A stretch of 9,118 nt of DNA from an uncultured Pseudorhodobacter sp. (GTDB lineage: Bacteria; Pseudomonadota; Alphaproteobacteria; Rhodobacterales; Rhodobacteraceae), in contig CAMFIX010000091.1 in the NCBI GenBank assembly GCA_945952425.1, forward strand, positions 1 to 9,118, in the 5' to 3' direction. The notes beneath the pieces were generated by a model. It did no database searches. It saw only the letters and a program-made list of their open reading frames with translations, and had not been told where the DNA came from. A program made the position numbers and the translations under genes. Shown here piece after piece: positions 1-6,824 of this stretch (its first letter is position 1; each line of letters starts with the position of its first letter).

Positions 1-466
1 GTGAGGGCGGTTGCGGATGGATCGTTTCGGGGGGGGGCGTCTGGAGGGTCTGAAGCGGCGGCTTGGGCCTCGTATTCGCGCCGCCGCGGGCGGGGTCAAG
101 CCTTTTGGCGTCGGCTTTCGGGGTTTCGGCCTTTTGCGCCTTGCGCCGGGCGGCCCGTCCCGCCCCCCGATCCGGTGCAGGCTCCGGCACCGGTTCCGGC
201 ACCGGAATCGGGGCGGAACTGGCCGCCTGCAAGACCGCCGGAGCGGGGGCGATGACAGGAGGCGGAACGGGCGCCGCCTCCGCGGGTTGCGGGACGGCTT
301 GCGGCTTGCGGCCGAAGAGGCGGCCCATCGCCCGGGCCAGGCGGCGGGCAAACGCGACCGGCCAGGCCGGGGGCCTGGATGATTCGCGGGGCTGATCGTC
401 GCGCCGTTTCAGCGGGCTCTCCTTCGTGCTGGTATCTGCCGGTTCCGCTTTGCAACCAGAAGACAT
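1..466 (-). CDS. Proline-rich protein, N-terminal part (runs off the left edge)
   Basis: This frame is open from the ATG at 466 to the window edge (155 codons, no stop), so the C-terminal part lies outside. It is divergent from the sugar transferase. The N-terminus (MSSGCKAEPADTSTKESPLK) is followed by a basic stretch (about residues 34-50, with ARRLARAMGRLFGRK), then a low-complexity Pro/Ala/Glu region (about 53-93, PVPEPVPEPAP) and a basic Arg/Lys segment. No catalytic motif is visible in the part present. Codon use is GC-rich at third positions and fits the neighbours better than the overlapping frames do. The start is uncertain: the frame stays open upstream to a TTG at about 526, and the purine-rich GGGGCGG sits very close to the ATG. 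Pro-rich cytoplasmic heads like this occur on EPS chain-length, kinase and capsule proteins of this group, but the function is not recognisable here. A C9 tract (29-37) lies inside the frame. Confidence 0.6.
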   Translation of the reverse strand, partial: MSSGCKAEPADTSTKESPLKRRDDQPRESSRPPAWPVAFARRLARAMGRLFGRKPQAVPQPAEAAPVPPPVIAPAPAVLQAASSAPIPVPEPVPEPAPDRGAGRAARRKAQKAETPKADAKRLDPARGGANTRPKPPLQTLQTPPPETIHPQPPS

Positions 467-760
467 GACCGCCCCGGCATTCCCTGCCAAAGCGGAAACA
501 ATCCCGGTCCGCTTGCCGGTCGGCTGCAACCATGACGGCGGATTCCTGTCAAGCAAAGCTCCGATCACTAAGATTTCGGTCGAAATATCAATCAAATTGT
601 TGTAGCCCGAACAGGTGGTGTGTGTCTGGACGGAAGTGGGGATCGTGGTGCTTTTGGCCCGAAGTGTGACCCCGAAGCCGGACGTGATGAGGGTTTCGGT
701 TGTGCCCCAAGCGCAGCCGATGGTTTCAACGCTCCTTTGCAGGGGCGAAGGGGGTTGCAG
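467..760. promoter_or_regulatory. Divergent intergenic control region
   Basis: This 294-nt region separates two divergent genes. Its core (about 560-610) is clearly more AT-rich than the surroundings, as expected for promoter DNA in a GC-rich genome. It contains a small dyad, ATTTCG-GT-CGAAAT (573-586), and CAAT-CAA-ATTG just downstream. On the minus strand a consensus-like TTGACA (complement of 547-552) lies about 80 nt before the ATG at 466, but no convincing -10 follows at the right distance. No clear sigma-70 pair was found on the plus strand. The 610-745 part is plain GC-rich sequence in which I see no gene. A strong Shine-Dalgarno, AAGGGGG (748-754), belongs to the transferase gene. Confidence 0.4.
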
Positions 761-1438
761 ATGAGTTTCGAGCCTGTCGAGATTGTTCCCGATGTTCCTT
801 CCCGGCTGGCCGAGCCCGCCTTGACCCTCCGCAGCCCCTATGCCGCCGCCATCAAGCCCGCGCTGGACGTGATCCTGGTGCTTCTGGCCGCGCCCTTCGT
901 GCTGCTGATCACTTTGCCCATCGCCTTGTGGATCTGGCGCGACGGCCATGCGCCGATCTATTGGTCCGAGCGCGTCGGCCGCAACGGGCGCATCTTCCGC
1001 ATGATGAAGCTGCGCACCATGGTCCATGACGCCGACGAAAGGCTGGCCGCCCATCTGGCCGCCGACCCGGAAGCCGCCGCCGAATGGGACAGCACGCAAA
1101 AGCTGAAATCCGATCCGCGCATCACCGCCTTCGGGCGTTTCCTGCGGAAATCCTCGCTGGACGAACTGCCCCAGCTCTGGAACGTGCTGAAGGGCGACAT
1201 GAGCCTTGTGGGCCCCCGTCCGATGATGCCCAACCAGCGCAAGCTTTACCCCGGCCGCGCCTATTACGCGATGCGCCCGGGCGTGACCGGGCCCTGGCAG
1301 GTCAGCGACCGCAACGAGACGACCTTCGCCCGCCGCGCCGATTACGACCTGGATTACAGCCGCAACGTCACCTTCGTGAACGATGCCAAGCTGATCTGGG
1401 CGACGCTCGCCGTGGTGCTGCGCGGCACGGGCTATTGA
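761..1438 (+). CDS. ExoY-like undecaprenyl-phosphate sugar phosphotransferase (initiating EPS transferase)
   Basis: The product (225 aa) belongs to the bacterial sugar transferase family (Bac_transf, PF02397). These inner-membrane enzymes move a sugar-1-phosphate from a UDP-sugar to undecaprenyl phosphate, the first step of EPS repeat-unit assembly. It is the short ExoY/PglC-like form, with one membrane segment (about residues 33-59, containing Ala44-Pro45, the usual kink of the re-entrant helix) and a cytoplasmic catalytic domain. Family motifs seen are KLRTM (83-87), the catalytic pair D134-E135 in SLDELPQLWNVLKGDMSL, GPRP (151-154) and RPGVTGPWQVS near residue 180. Its length matches ExoY (about 226 aa). 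The ATG at 761 was chosen because AAGGGGG lies 6 nt upstream; the longer frame from 620 adds an unlikely 47-residue extension. The sugar (galactose, glucose or another) cannot be told from sequence. Confidence 0.93.
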   Translation: MSFEPVEIVPDVPSRLAEPALTLRSPYAAAIKPALDVILVLLAAPFVLLITLPIALWIWRDGHAPIYWSERVGRNGRIFRMMKLRTMVHDADERLAAHLAADPEAAAEWDSTQKLKSDPRITAFGRFLRKSSLDELPQLWNVLKGDMSLVGPRPMMPNQRKLYPGRAYYAMRPGVTGPWQVSDRNETTFARRADYDLDYSRNVTFVNDAKLIWATLAVVLRGTGY

Positions 1439-1453
1439 AAGCCTGCCCCCGGG

Positions 1454-1491
1454 GGGCGCTCTCAGGCTCTTGAGGCGCCCGCCCGGATTTT
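1454..1491 (+). terminator. Probable Rho-independent terminator after the sugar transferase
   Basis: The arms GGGCGC(T)CTCA (1454-1464) and TGAGGCGCCC (1471-1480) form a 10-bp stem with one bulged T and the loop GGCTCT. A short T-run (1488-1491) follows after GCCCGGA. It lies 16 nt past the stop codon. The T-tract is short and slightly displaced, so termination may be partial. If real, it separates the transferase from the TPR gene. Confidence 0.5.
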
Positions 1492-1590
1492 GCCTTTCAA
1501 AAACCCGGAATTCCCCGCACAACAGGGAAGCTTCCGCAGGGAAGGCAGGGCAGCTTGGCCCGCAGGTTTTGCGATTACGGGAAACGACAG
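1492..1590 (+). promoter_or_regulatory. Leader/control region of the TPR lipoprotein gene
   Basis: About 100 nt lie between the terminator-like hairpin and the lipoprotein ATG. Two perfect palindromes are spaced 11 nt apart: GGAATTCC (1507-1514) and GGAAGCTTCC (1526-1535). No sigma-70 promoter stands out. A weak Shine-Dalgarno, GGGA (1579-1582), lies 8 nt before the ATG at 1591. The palindromes could be an operator, but such short GGAA/TTCC palindromes can also occur by chance. Confidence 0.25.
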
Positions 1591-4068
1591 ATGAAATTTC
1601 GGCATGGCATGGCGGCGGCACTGGTTTCGGTGGCGCTTTTCGGTCTTTCGGCCTGCGAGAATTCCAAGGACAAGGCGGCGCGCCACCTCGCCTCGGCCCT
1701 GCAACTGGCCGAGAAGGGCGACAATGACCGCGCTTTGGTCGAGTTCCGCAATGTCTTCCAGCTCGATCCCGAAAACATCGAGGCCCGGCGCGATTTCGCG
1801 GCCTTCCTTCTGAAGCGCGGCGACCTGGCCGGGGCCTATGCGCAATTCCAAAGCGTGATCGACCGCAGCCCCTCGGACCAGGAGGCCTTGCGCGGGGCCG
1901 CCGACACCGCGGCGCGGTTGGGCAACTGGCCCGAGGCCGCGCGCCAGTCGACAGCCCTTCTGGCGCTGGTGCCCGGCGATGCGCCGATGCAGGCGATCAA
2001 GATCGCCTCGGATTACGCCATCGCCGCGGGCAAGGGCGACAGCGACGGGCTGGACAAGGCCGCCGCCGCCGCCAAGACCCTGGCGGCCAGCCAGCCGCAG
2101 GACATTTTCCTGACCCGCGTCCTGGTCGACAATTTCGCCCGCAACAAGGATTTCGACGGCGCGCTCGCCGTGCTGGACCCCGCGCTGCAGGCCACGCCCG
2201 AGGATATGTCGCTTTACGGGCTGAAGGTCTCGCTTCTGTCGGCCAAGGGCGACAAGCCGGGGGTCGAGGCCGCGCTTCTGGACATGGACAAGCGCTTCGC
2301 CGATCCGGCCATCGGCCAGATGATCCTGCGCTGGTATATCGGCAATGGCCAGATCGACCAGGCCGAGGCCTGGCTGAAGGCCAAGACCGCGGCCCCGGGC
2401 GATGCCGGGCTGCAGGCCCGCGTCGGGCTGGCGCTGTTCCTCAAACAGTTCCGCACCCCCGATGCCGCTTTGGCCGAGATCGACGCCGCGCTGAAACTTG
2501 CCCCCGAGGCGCCCGCCGCGGGCACTGCCGCCCCGCCTGCGGCCAAGCCCGGCACCCCCGCCCCCGTCACCGCCAATGCGCTGCGCGTCTTGCGCGCCTC
2601 GATCCTCTTCGACCAGGGCAAGCGCGACGAGGCGATCGCGGCGATGAAGGACATCCTCGCCAAGGCCACGCCCTCGGACGAGACGCGGATGGTCAAGGTG
2701 ACGCTGGCGCGCATGCTGGTGACCACCGGAGAGCTGGTGCAGTCGCGCGCCCTGGTCGAGGAAGTCCTGGCCGAGGATGCGGGCAATGTCGAAGCCTCCA
2801 AGCTGAAATCGGCCTGGCTGATCGACGAGGACAAGACCGATGACGCGGTGGCGCTGTTGCGGGCCGCGCTGGAATCGGCGCCGCGGGATGCGCAGACCAT
2901 GACGCTGCTGGCCGCGGCCTATGCGCGGGCGGGCAACCATGCCCTGCAATCCGACATGCTGGCCCAGGCGGTCGAGGCCTCGGGCAAGGCGCCGGCCGAA
3001 ACCCTGCGCTATGCCAATTTCCTGGTGGCCGACCAGAAATTCCTGCCGGCCGAGAGCCTGTTGATCGACGCCCTGCGGCTGGCGCCCGACAACCTGGACC
3101 TGCTGGCGGCGATGGGCGACCTTTACATCCGCATGAAGGACTGGCCGCGCGCCGAGGGCGTGGCGAGCCGGCTCGGCGACATCGGCACGCCCGCGGCGCA
3201 GGCCATGGCCGACCGGCTGAAGCCCGCGATCCTGGCCGGGCGCGACAATGTCGGCGCGGCGGTCGATTACCTGAAGGGGCTCGCGGCCGGGTCGGACGAC
3301 ATGAAGACCCAGATCGCCCTGATCTCGGCCTATCTGGGCGATGGCAAGACCACCGAGGCCAAGGCTTTGGCCGATCAGATCCTGGCCAAGAACCCGACGG
3401 ACAAGGCCGCGCGGTTCGTCATGGCGGCGGTCAAGGGGGCGACGGGGGATGGCGCGGGGGCGGTGGCCGATCTGCGCGCGCTGGCGACCGAAGACCCCAA
3501 GAACCCGCAGGTCTGGGTCGCGCTGATCCGCCAGACCGCCCAGGCCCAGGGCCAGCCCGCCGCCGATCCGGTGATCGACGAGGCGCTGACCCAGCTGCCC
3601 GACCAGGGCGACCTTCTGGTGATGAAGGCGGGCGTGCTGGAGCGCAAGCAGGACATCGACGGCGCCATCGCCATCTATGACAAGCTTTACACCGCCGCCT
3701 CGGGCAACCTGGTCGTGGCCAACAACCTGGCCTCGCTGATCTCGTCCTACAAGACCGACCAGCCGAGCCTGGATCGCGCCTGGGCCGTGGCGCGGCGGCT
3801 GAACGGCACGACGGTGCCGGCCTTCGCCGACACCTATGGCTGGCTCGCCCATCTGCGCGGCCAGACCGCCGAGGCCTTGCCCTACCTGGAACTGGCGGCC
3901 AAGGGGCTGGACCAGGACCCGATGGTGCATTTCCACTATGCCGAGGCCCTGAAGGCCGCCGGTCAGGCCGATGCGGCGCGCGCGCAATATGCCCGCGTGC
4001 TGGAGCTGGTGCCCGGCGACGACACCCGCGCCTTCGTCGCCGCCGCGCGCGAAGGCGCGAAACCCTGA
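1591..4068 (+). CDS. prsT: PEP-CTERM/EPS-system TPR-repeat lipoprotein (PrsT-like)
   Basis: The product (825 aa) begins with a lipoprotein signal peptide: MKFRHG, a hydrophobic core, and the lipobox LSAC with the acylated Cys at residue 22. The rest is almost entirely helical TPR-like repeats (for example EKGDNDRALVEFRNVFQLDP at about 40-60), interrupted by an Ala/Pro-rich linker around 305-330. Length, lipobox and TPR array match the PrsT family (PEP-CTERM system TPR lipoprotein, TIGR02917), which is found beside EPS and exosortase genes. It probably acts as a periplasmic scaffold anchored by lipid, contacting the export machinery; no enzymatic motif is visible. The ATG at 1591 is preferred over the TTG at 1555, because only the ATG places the signal sequence at the N-terminus and it has GGGA 8 nt upstream. 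A very long open frame on the opposite strand is a codon-bias shadow. The gene symbol is by family resemblance. Confidence 0.85.
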   Translation: MKFRHGMAAALVSVALFGLSACENSKDKAARHLASALQLAEKGDNDRALVEFRNVFQLDPENIEARRDFAAFLLKRGDLAGAYAQFQSVIDRSPSDQEALRGAADTAARLGNWPEAARQSTALLALVPGDAPMQAIKIASDYAIAAGKGDSDGLDKAAAAAKTLAASQPQDIFLTRVLVDNFARNKDFDGALAVLDPALQATPEDMSLYGLKVSLLSAKGDKPGVEAALLDMDKRFADPAIGQMILRWYIGNGQIDQAEAWLKAKTAAPGDAGLQARVGLALFLKQFRTPDAALAEIDAALKLAPEAPAAGTAAPPAAKPGTPAPVTANALRVLRASILFDQGKRDEAIAAMKDILAKATPSDETRMVKVTLARMLVTTGELVQSRALVEEVLAEDAGNVEASKLKSAWLIDEDKTDDAVALLRAALESAPRDAQTMTLLAAAYARAGNHALQSDMLAQAVEASGKAPAETLRYANFLVADQKFLPAESLLIDALRLAPDNLDLLAAMGDLYIRMKDWPRAEGVASRLGDIGTPAAQAMADRLKPAILAGRDNVGAAVDYLKGLAAGSDDMKTQIALISAYLGDGKTTEAKALADQILAKNPTDKAARFVMAAVKGATGDGAGAVADLRALATEDPKNPQVWVALIRQTAQAQGQPAADPVIDEALTQLPDQGDLLVMKAGVLERKQDIDGAIAIYDKLYTAASGNLVVANNLASLISSYKTDQPSLDRAWAVARRLNGTTVPAFADTYGWLAHLRGQTAEALPYLELAAKGLDQDPMVHFHYAEALKAAGQADAARAQYARVLELVPGDDTRAFVAAAREGAKP

Positions 4069-4077
4069 CATGCCCGG

Positions 4078-4103
4078 TCGGGGTCGCAGATATGCGACCC
4101 CGA
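4078..4103 (+). terminator. Strong intergenic hairpin after the TPR gene
   Basis: The arms TCGGGGTCGCA (4078-4088) and TGCGACCCCGA (4093-4103) are perfectly complementary over 11 bp around the loop GATA. The hairpin starts 10 nt past the TPR stop codon. No T-run follows directly (AGCCACCTTT), so it may be a weak terminator, or an RNA-stability or attenuation element that sets different levels of the TPR and export genes. Confidence 0.5.
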
Positions 4104-4149
4104 AGCCACCTTTCCCGGGAATCCGGCAGCCGCCGCAATCTCGCGTTGT

Positions 4150-4179
4150 TTGACCCGCTTTCCCGCATTAGCATTGAAT
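4150..4179 (+). promoter_or_regulatory. Candidate sigma-70-type promoter for the export/barrel/rhomboid cluster
   Basis: TTGACC (4150-4155, 5/6 to the -35 consensus) and TTGAAT (4174-4179, 4/6 to the -10 consensus) are 18 bp apart in a locally AT-richer stretch. Transcription would start near 4186, about 20 nt before the ATG at 4206. The pair lies just after the hairpin at 4078-4103, which fits separate transcription of the downstream cluster. The assignment is by eye only. Confidence 0.4.
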
Positions 4180-4205
4180 TTCACCCAAGTTGCAGAGTGC
4201 TTCCC

Positions 4206-4823
4206 ATGTGGTCTTTCCTGAAACCCCTTCTCGCCCTCGCACTCCTGGGGCTCGCCGCCCCTGCCGTCGCGCAGGATACGAGCTACAAGATCCATCCCGG
4301 CGACACGCTGCAGCTGGACGTGCTGGAAGACAGCACGCTGAGCCGCCCGCTGCTCGTCCTGCCCGACGGGACCGTCGCCGTGCCCTCGGGCGGGGTGGTC
4401 AAGGCCGCGGGCCTGACCCTGCCCCAGGCGCAAGCCGCCGTCACCGCGGCGCTGGCGCCGAATTTCGCCAAGGCGCCGACGGTCTACCTGTCGGTCGGCC
4501 AGCTGTCGCCCACGGCCTCCGCGCCCGCCTCGGGCGGGGGGGGCGGCGGCACGCAGGTCTTCGTCATGGGCGAGGTCGCCAAGCCCGGCCGGGTCAGCGT
4601 GACCGCGGGCACGACGCTGTTGCAATTCCTGGCCGAGACCGGGGGGCTCACGCCCTTCGCCGCCACCAAGCGCATTCAACTGCGCCGCATGGATGCCAAG
4701 ACAGGCCAGGAAAAGCTCTGGGTCTTCGATTACGATGCGGTCATGGCGGGCAAGCCTGCGCCCACGATCCGGCTGCAGAAGGGCGATGTCATCATCGTCC
4801 CGGCCCGCCGCCTGTTCGAATGA
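4206..4823 (+). CDS. Short polysaccharide export (OPX/Wza-family) periplasmic protein
   Basis: The product (205 aa) has a Sec signal peptide (cleavage after APAVA, residue 22). A polysaccharide-export domain follows (about 26-98, starting YKIHPGDTLQLDV, with LPDGTVAVP), then a Ser/Pro/Gly linker (101-116, including six glycines at 110-115) and one SLBB domain (about 117-203, VFVMGEVAKPGRVSV, ETGGLT, LQKGDVIIVPARRLFE). This is the family of Wza and the PEP-CTERM EPS export proteins. It is far shorter than Wza (about 380 aa), has no lipobox and lacks the C-terminal segment that forms Wza's helical outer-membrane barrel. It therefore probably works in the periplasm with a separate pore; the next gene, overlapping its stop codon, encodes a beta-barrel. 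ATG 4206 is chosen because it begins the signal peptide, although its Shine-Dalgarno is weak. A G8 run (4536-4543) encodes part of the glycine linker. Confidence 0.9.
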   Translation: MWSFLKPLLALALLGLAAPAVAQDTSYKIHPGDTLQLDVLEDSTLSRPLLVLPDGTVAVPSGGVVKAAGLTLPQAQAAVTAALAPNFAKAPTVYLSVGQLSPTASAPASGGGGGGTQVFVMGEVAKPGRVSVTAGTTLLQFLAETGGLTPFAATKRIQLRRMDAKTGQEKLWVFDYDAVMAGKPAPTIRLQKGDVIIVPARRLFE

Positions 4824-6172
4824 CCTCGCGCCGTCTTTTTGCCGGCCTGGGGCTCGGGGCTTCGGCGCTCGCCCTGGCGGCTTTCGCGCAAGACGCGCCG
4901 CCGCCGCGGCTGGTGCTGGATCTCGGCGCCAGCCTCACCCATGCGACCAACCCCGACCTGGTCACCTCGGGGGCCAAGTCCGACACGACTGCCGCCTTGA
5001 CCTTCGGGCTGCAGGGTGCCGCCACCACGCGCGACACCGCCCTGCGCTATGGCTTGAGCGGCCAGCTGCAATCGGGCGGCGGGATCGGCGACCCCACGCT
5101 GACCTTCTCTTACCAGCGCCAGGGGCAGGGGTCTTCCTTCCGCTTCGACCTGCAGGCCTCCGACCAGGCGGTCGACCTCTCCGAGCCCCTGACGCTGGCC
5201 AATGGCCAGATCTCGACCGCGGCCCTGGTCGCGACGACGGGCCGCGTCCAGGCCTCGACCGCGACGCTGGGGTTCGAGACCGGCAAGGACGCCCGGCTGG
5301 GCTTCGAATTCGCCGCCACTTTGGCCGCGCGGGATTACAGCCAGACCTCCGACCCTTCGGTCTATGACAGCCAAAGCGACAGCCTGCAGGCCACCGCCCA
5401 TCTGCGCGATGTGGCGGGGGGCAATCTCGACCTGACGGCGGCTTCGTCGCAGACCCGGGCCGAGGATATCTTCCGCAGCCGCCAGCAAAGCCAGAGCCTG
5501 GGCCTGTCCTACAGCCAACAGCTGGCCAGCGGCCTGACGCTGACCGGCAGCCTCGGCACCACCACGGCCGAGACGCGCCGGCTCGGGATCGTGACGGCCT
5601 CCTCCAGCGGGCTGACCGCGGGGCTTGGGGCGACGCAGGCGCTGGCCGATGGCAGCGCCGCGCTGGGGCTGACGCTGGACCGCGATGCGCGGGGCGCGCG
5701 CCAAAGCCTGACGCTCGGGCGCGAGCTGGCGCTGAAGACGACGAAACTCTCCGCCCAGATCGGCTATACCACGCGCGACGGCGGCCCGGGCACCGCGACC
5801 GGCAGCCTGACGCTGGCGACCGAACTGCCCGCCGACAGCCTGGCGCTGCAGCTGTCGCGCCAGATGGTGCTGAATTCCGACGACCAGGACACGGCCGAGA
5901 CCACCGCCAGCGCCGATTGGAGCCACAAGGTCGGCCCGACCTCCAGCTTGTCCTTGGGCTATTCGCTCAGCGCGGTCACGGGTTTGGGCGGCGCTGCGGT
6001 CGATGGCGTCACGCGCCAGAGCCTGACGGCCAGCTGGAGCCAGGATCTCGCCCGCGACTGGGCCCTGCGCGCCGGGGTCACCTTGCGCGCGCTGGACCGC
6101 GACAGCACGGGGTCAGCGCGCGACGATGCGGTCTTCCTGACGATCAGCCGCAAATTCGTCCTGCAGCCCTGA
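4820..6172 (+). CDS. Outer-membrane beta-barrel protein of the EPS/PEP-CTERM locus
   Basis: The product (450 aa) has a Sec signal peptide (MTSRRLFAGLGLG, cleavage after AAFA, residue 23). A long run of alternating polar/hydrophobic strands follows, rich in Ser, Thr, Gly, Leu and Gln with almost no helix-forming charge clusters (LVLDLGASLTHAT, GLSGQLQSGG, SFRFDLQASDQ, and so on). It ends with the strand DAVFLTISRKFVLQP, typical of barrel C-termini, though the last residue is not the classic Phe. Size, composition and position resemble the PEP-CTERM-associated outer-membrane protein family (TIGR03016-like); membership is an inference. The ATG overlaps the stop of the OPX gene (ATGA, 4820-4823), so the two are translationally coupled. 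It probably forms the outer-membrane channel for the polysaccharide. The frame stays open to 4190, but that extension overlaps the OPX gene and lacks a signal peptide at its start. Confidence 0.82.
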   Translation: MTSRRLFAGLGLGASALALAAFAQDAPPPRLVLDLGASLTHATNPDLVTSGAKSDTTAALTFGLQGAATTRDTALRYGLSGQLQSGGGIGDPTLTFSYQRQGQGSSFRFDLQASDQAVDLSEPLTLANGQISTAALVATTGRVQASTATLGFETGKDARLGFEFAATLAARDYSQTSDPSVYDSQSDSLQATAHLRDVAGGNLDLTAASSQTRAEDIFRSRQQSQSLGLSYSQQLASGLTLTGSLGTTTAETRRLGIVTASSSGLTAGLGATQALADGSAALGLTLDRDARGARQSLTLGRELALKTTKLSAQIGYTTRDGGPGTATGSLTLATELPADSLALQLSRQMVLNSDDQDTAETTASADWSHKVGPTSSLSLGYSLSAVTGLGGAAVDGVTRQSLTASWSQDLARDWALRAGVTLRALDRDSTGSARDDAVFLTISRKFVLQP

Positions 6173-6179
6173 CGCCCCG

Positions 6180-6824
6180 ATGCGCGCGCTTCCTGCCGTC
6201 GTCTGGGCCGTCTTCCTGGCCTGCCTTCTGCCCGAACTTCTCCTATCGGGCGCCGATTACGGGCTTTGGGGCACGGTGCATTGGCGCGACTATGCCACGG
6301 GCTATGCGGGCTTCTGGCCGGGGCTTCTGGGCGACTGGCGGCCGAACTACCCGGGCCAGGCCCTGGCCATGTTCGTGACTTACGGCTTCCTGCATGCCGG
6401 GCCGGTGCATTTCGCGGTCAACATGATGTCGCTGACCTCTTTGGGCCGCGATGTGACGGATCGGCTTGGCCCCTGGGGATTCCTGCGGGTTTACGGCGTG
6501 GCGATCCTCGGCGGCGGGCTCGGCTATGGCGGGCTGGTGCTGGCGCTGACGCCGGGGGGGACGGTGCCTATGGTCGGCGCCTCGGGGGCTCTGTTCGGCC
6601 TAGCGGGCGCGCTGACCTATTGGGGCTGGGCCGACCGGCGCGAGCTGGGCGAAAGCCAGGCGCCGGTCCTGAAGGCCCTGGCCTGGCTTTTCGGGCTGAA
6701 CGTGGTGCTTTACGTCGTCACCGGCGGCAGGCTGGCCTGGCAGACCCATCTCGGCGGCTTTCTCGCCGGGGCCGCGATGGGCTGGTGGGAGGAAAGGCCC
6801 GGACGCGCAACGCCCGGGCCTTGA
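6180..6824 (+). CDS. Rhomboid-family intramembrane serine protease
   Basis: The product (214 aa) is a compact six-helix rhomboid (S54 family), an inner-membrane protease that cuts transmembrane segments. All key positions are present: H72, H77 and N81 in FLHAGPVHFAVNM (oxyanion and helix-2 motif), the nucleophile S135 in GASGALFG, and the catalytic H190 in QTHLGGFLAG. An aromatic-rich, tryptophan-containing loop (WGTVHWRDY) lies between helices 1 and 2, as usual. It should therefore be active. The start is 7 nt after the barrel stop, with no Shine-Dalgarno, which suggests translational coupling to the export cluster. The natural substrate is unknown. The adjacent convergent genes encode proteins with a Gly/Ala-rich C-terminal transmembrane tail, a kind of segment rhomboids can cut. 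Rhombosortases, a related branch, process GlyGly-CTERM proteins; whether this protein belongs to that branch cannot be decided by eye. Confidence 0.93.
   Translation: MRALPAVVWAVFLACLLPELLLSGADYGLWGTVHWRDYATGYAGFWPGLLGDWRPNYPGQALAMFVTYGFLHAGPVHFAVNMMSLTSLGRDVTDRLGPWGFLRVYGVAILGGGLGYGGLVLALTPGGTVPMVGASGALFGLAGALTYWGWADRRELGESQAPVLKALAWLFGLNVVLYVVTGGRLAWQTHLGGFLAGAAMGWWEERPGRATPGP

Noticed and set aside
1..395. Plus-strand frames at the left edge
   Set aside because: They are Arg/Gly/Ala-rich shadows of the minus-strand proline-rich gene, with no start signals or motifs.
96..533. Complete minus-strand frame starting ATG 533
   Set aside because: It overlaps the frame starting at 466 in another phase and reads as irregular Gly/Arg/Cys-rich sequence. 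The 466 frame has a natural basic/proline-rich composition and stays open to the edge.
620..760. N-terminal extension of the sugar transferase
   Set aside because: The extra residues (CLDGSGDRGAFGPK...) are unlike the family, whereas ATG 761 has a strong Shine-Dalgarno and gives the ExoY-like length.
1462..4071. Very long open frame (869 codons) on the minus strand opposite the TPR gene
   Set aside because: The translation is Gly/Arg/Gln-rich and low in structure, with no motif. The plus-strand frame has a lipobox and TPR pattern. Long antisense frames are expected opposite genes with strong GC third-position bias.
4190..4819. Upstream extension of the barrel gene's frame
   Set aside because: It overlaps the export-protein gene and reads as Arg/Pro/His-rich shadow. 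The signal peptide begins at ATG 4820.
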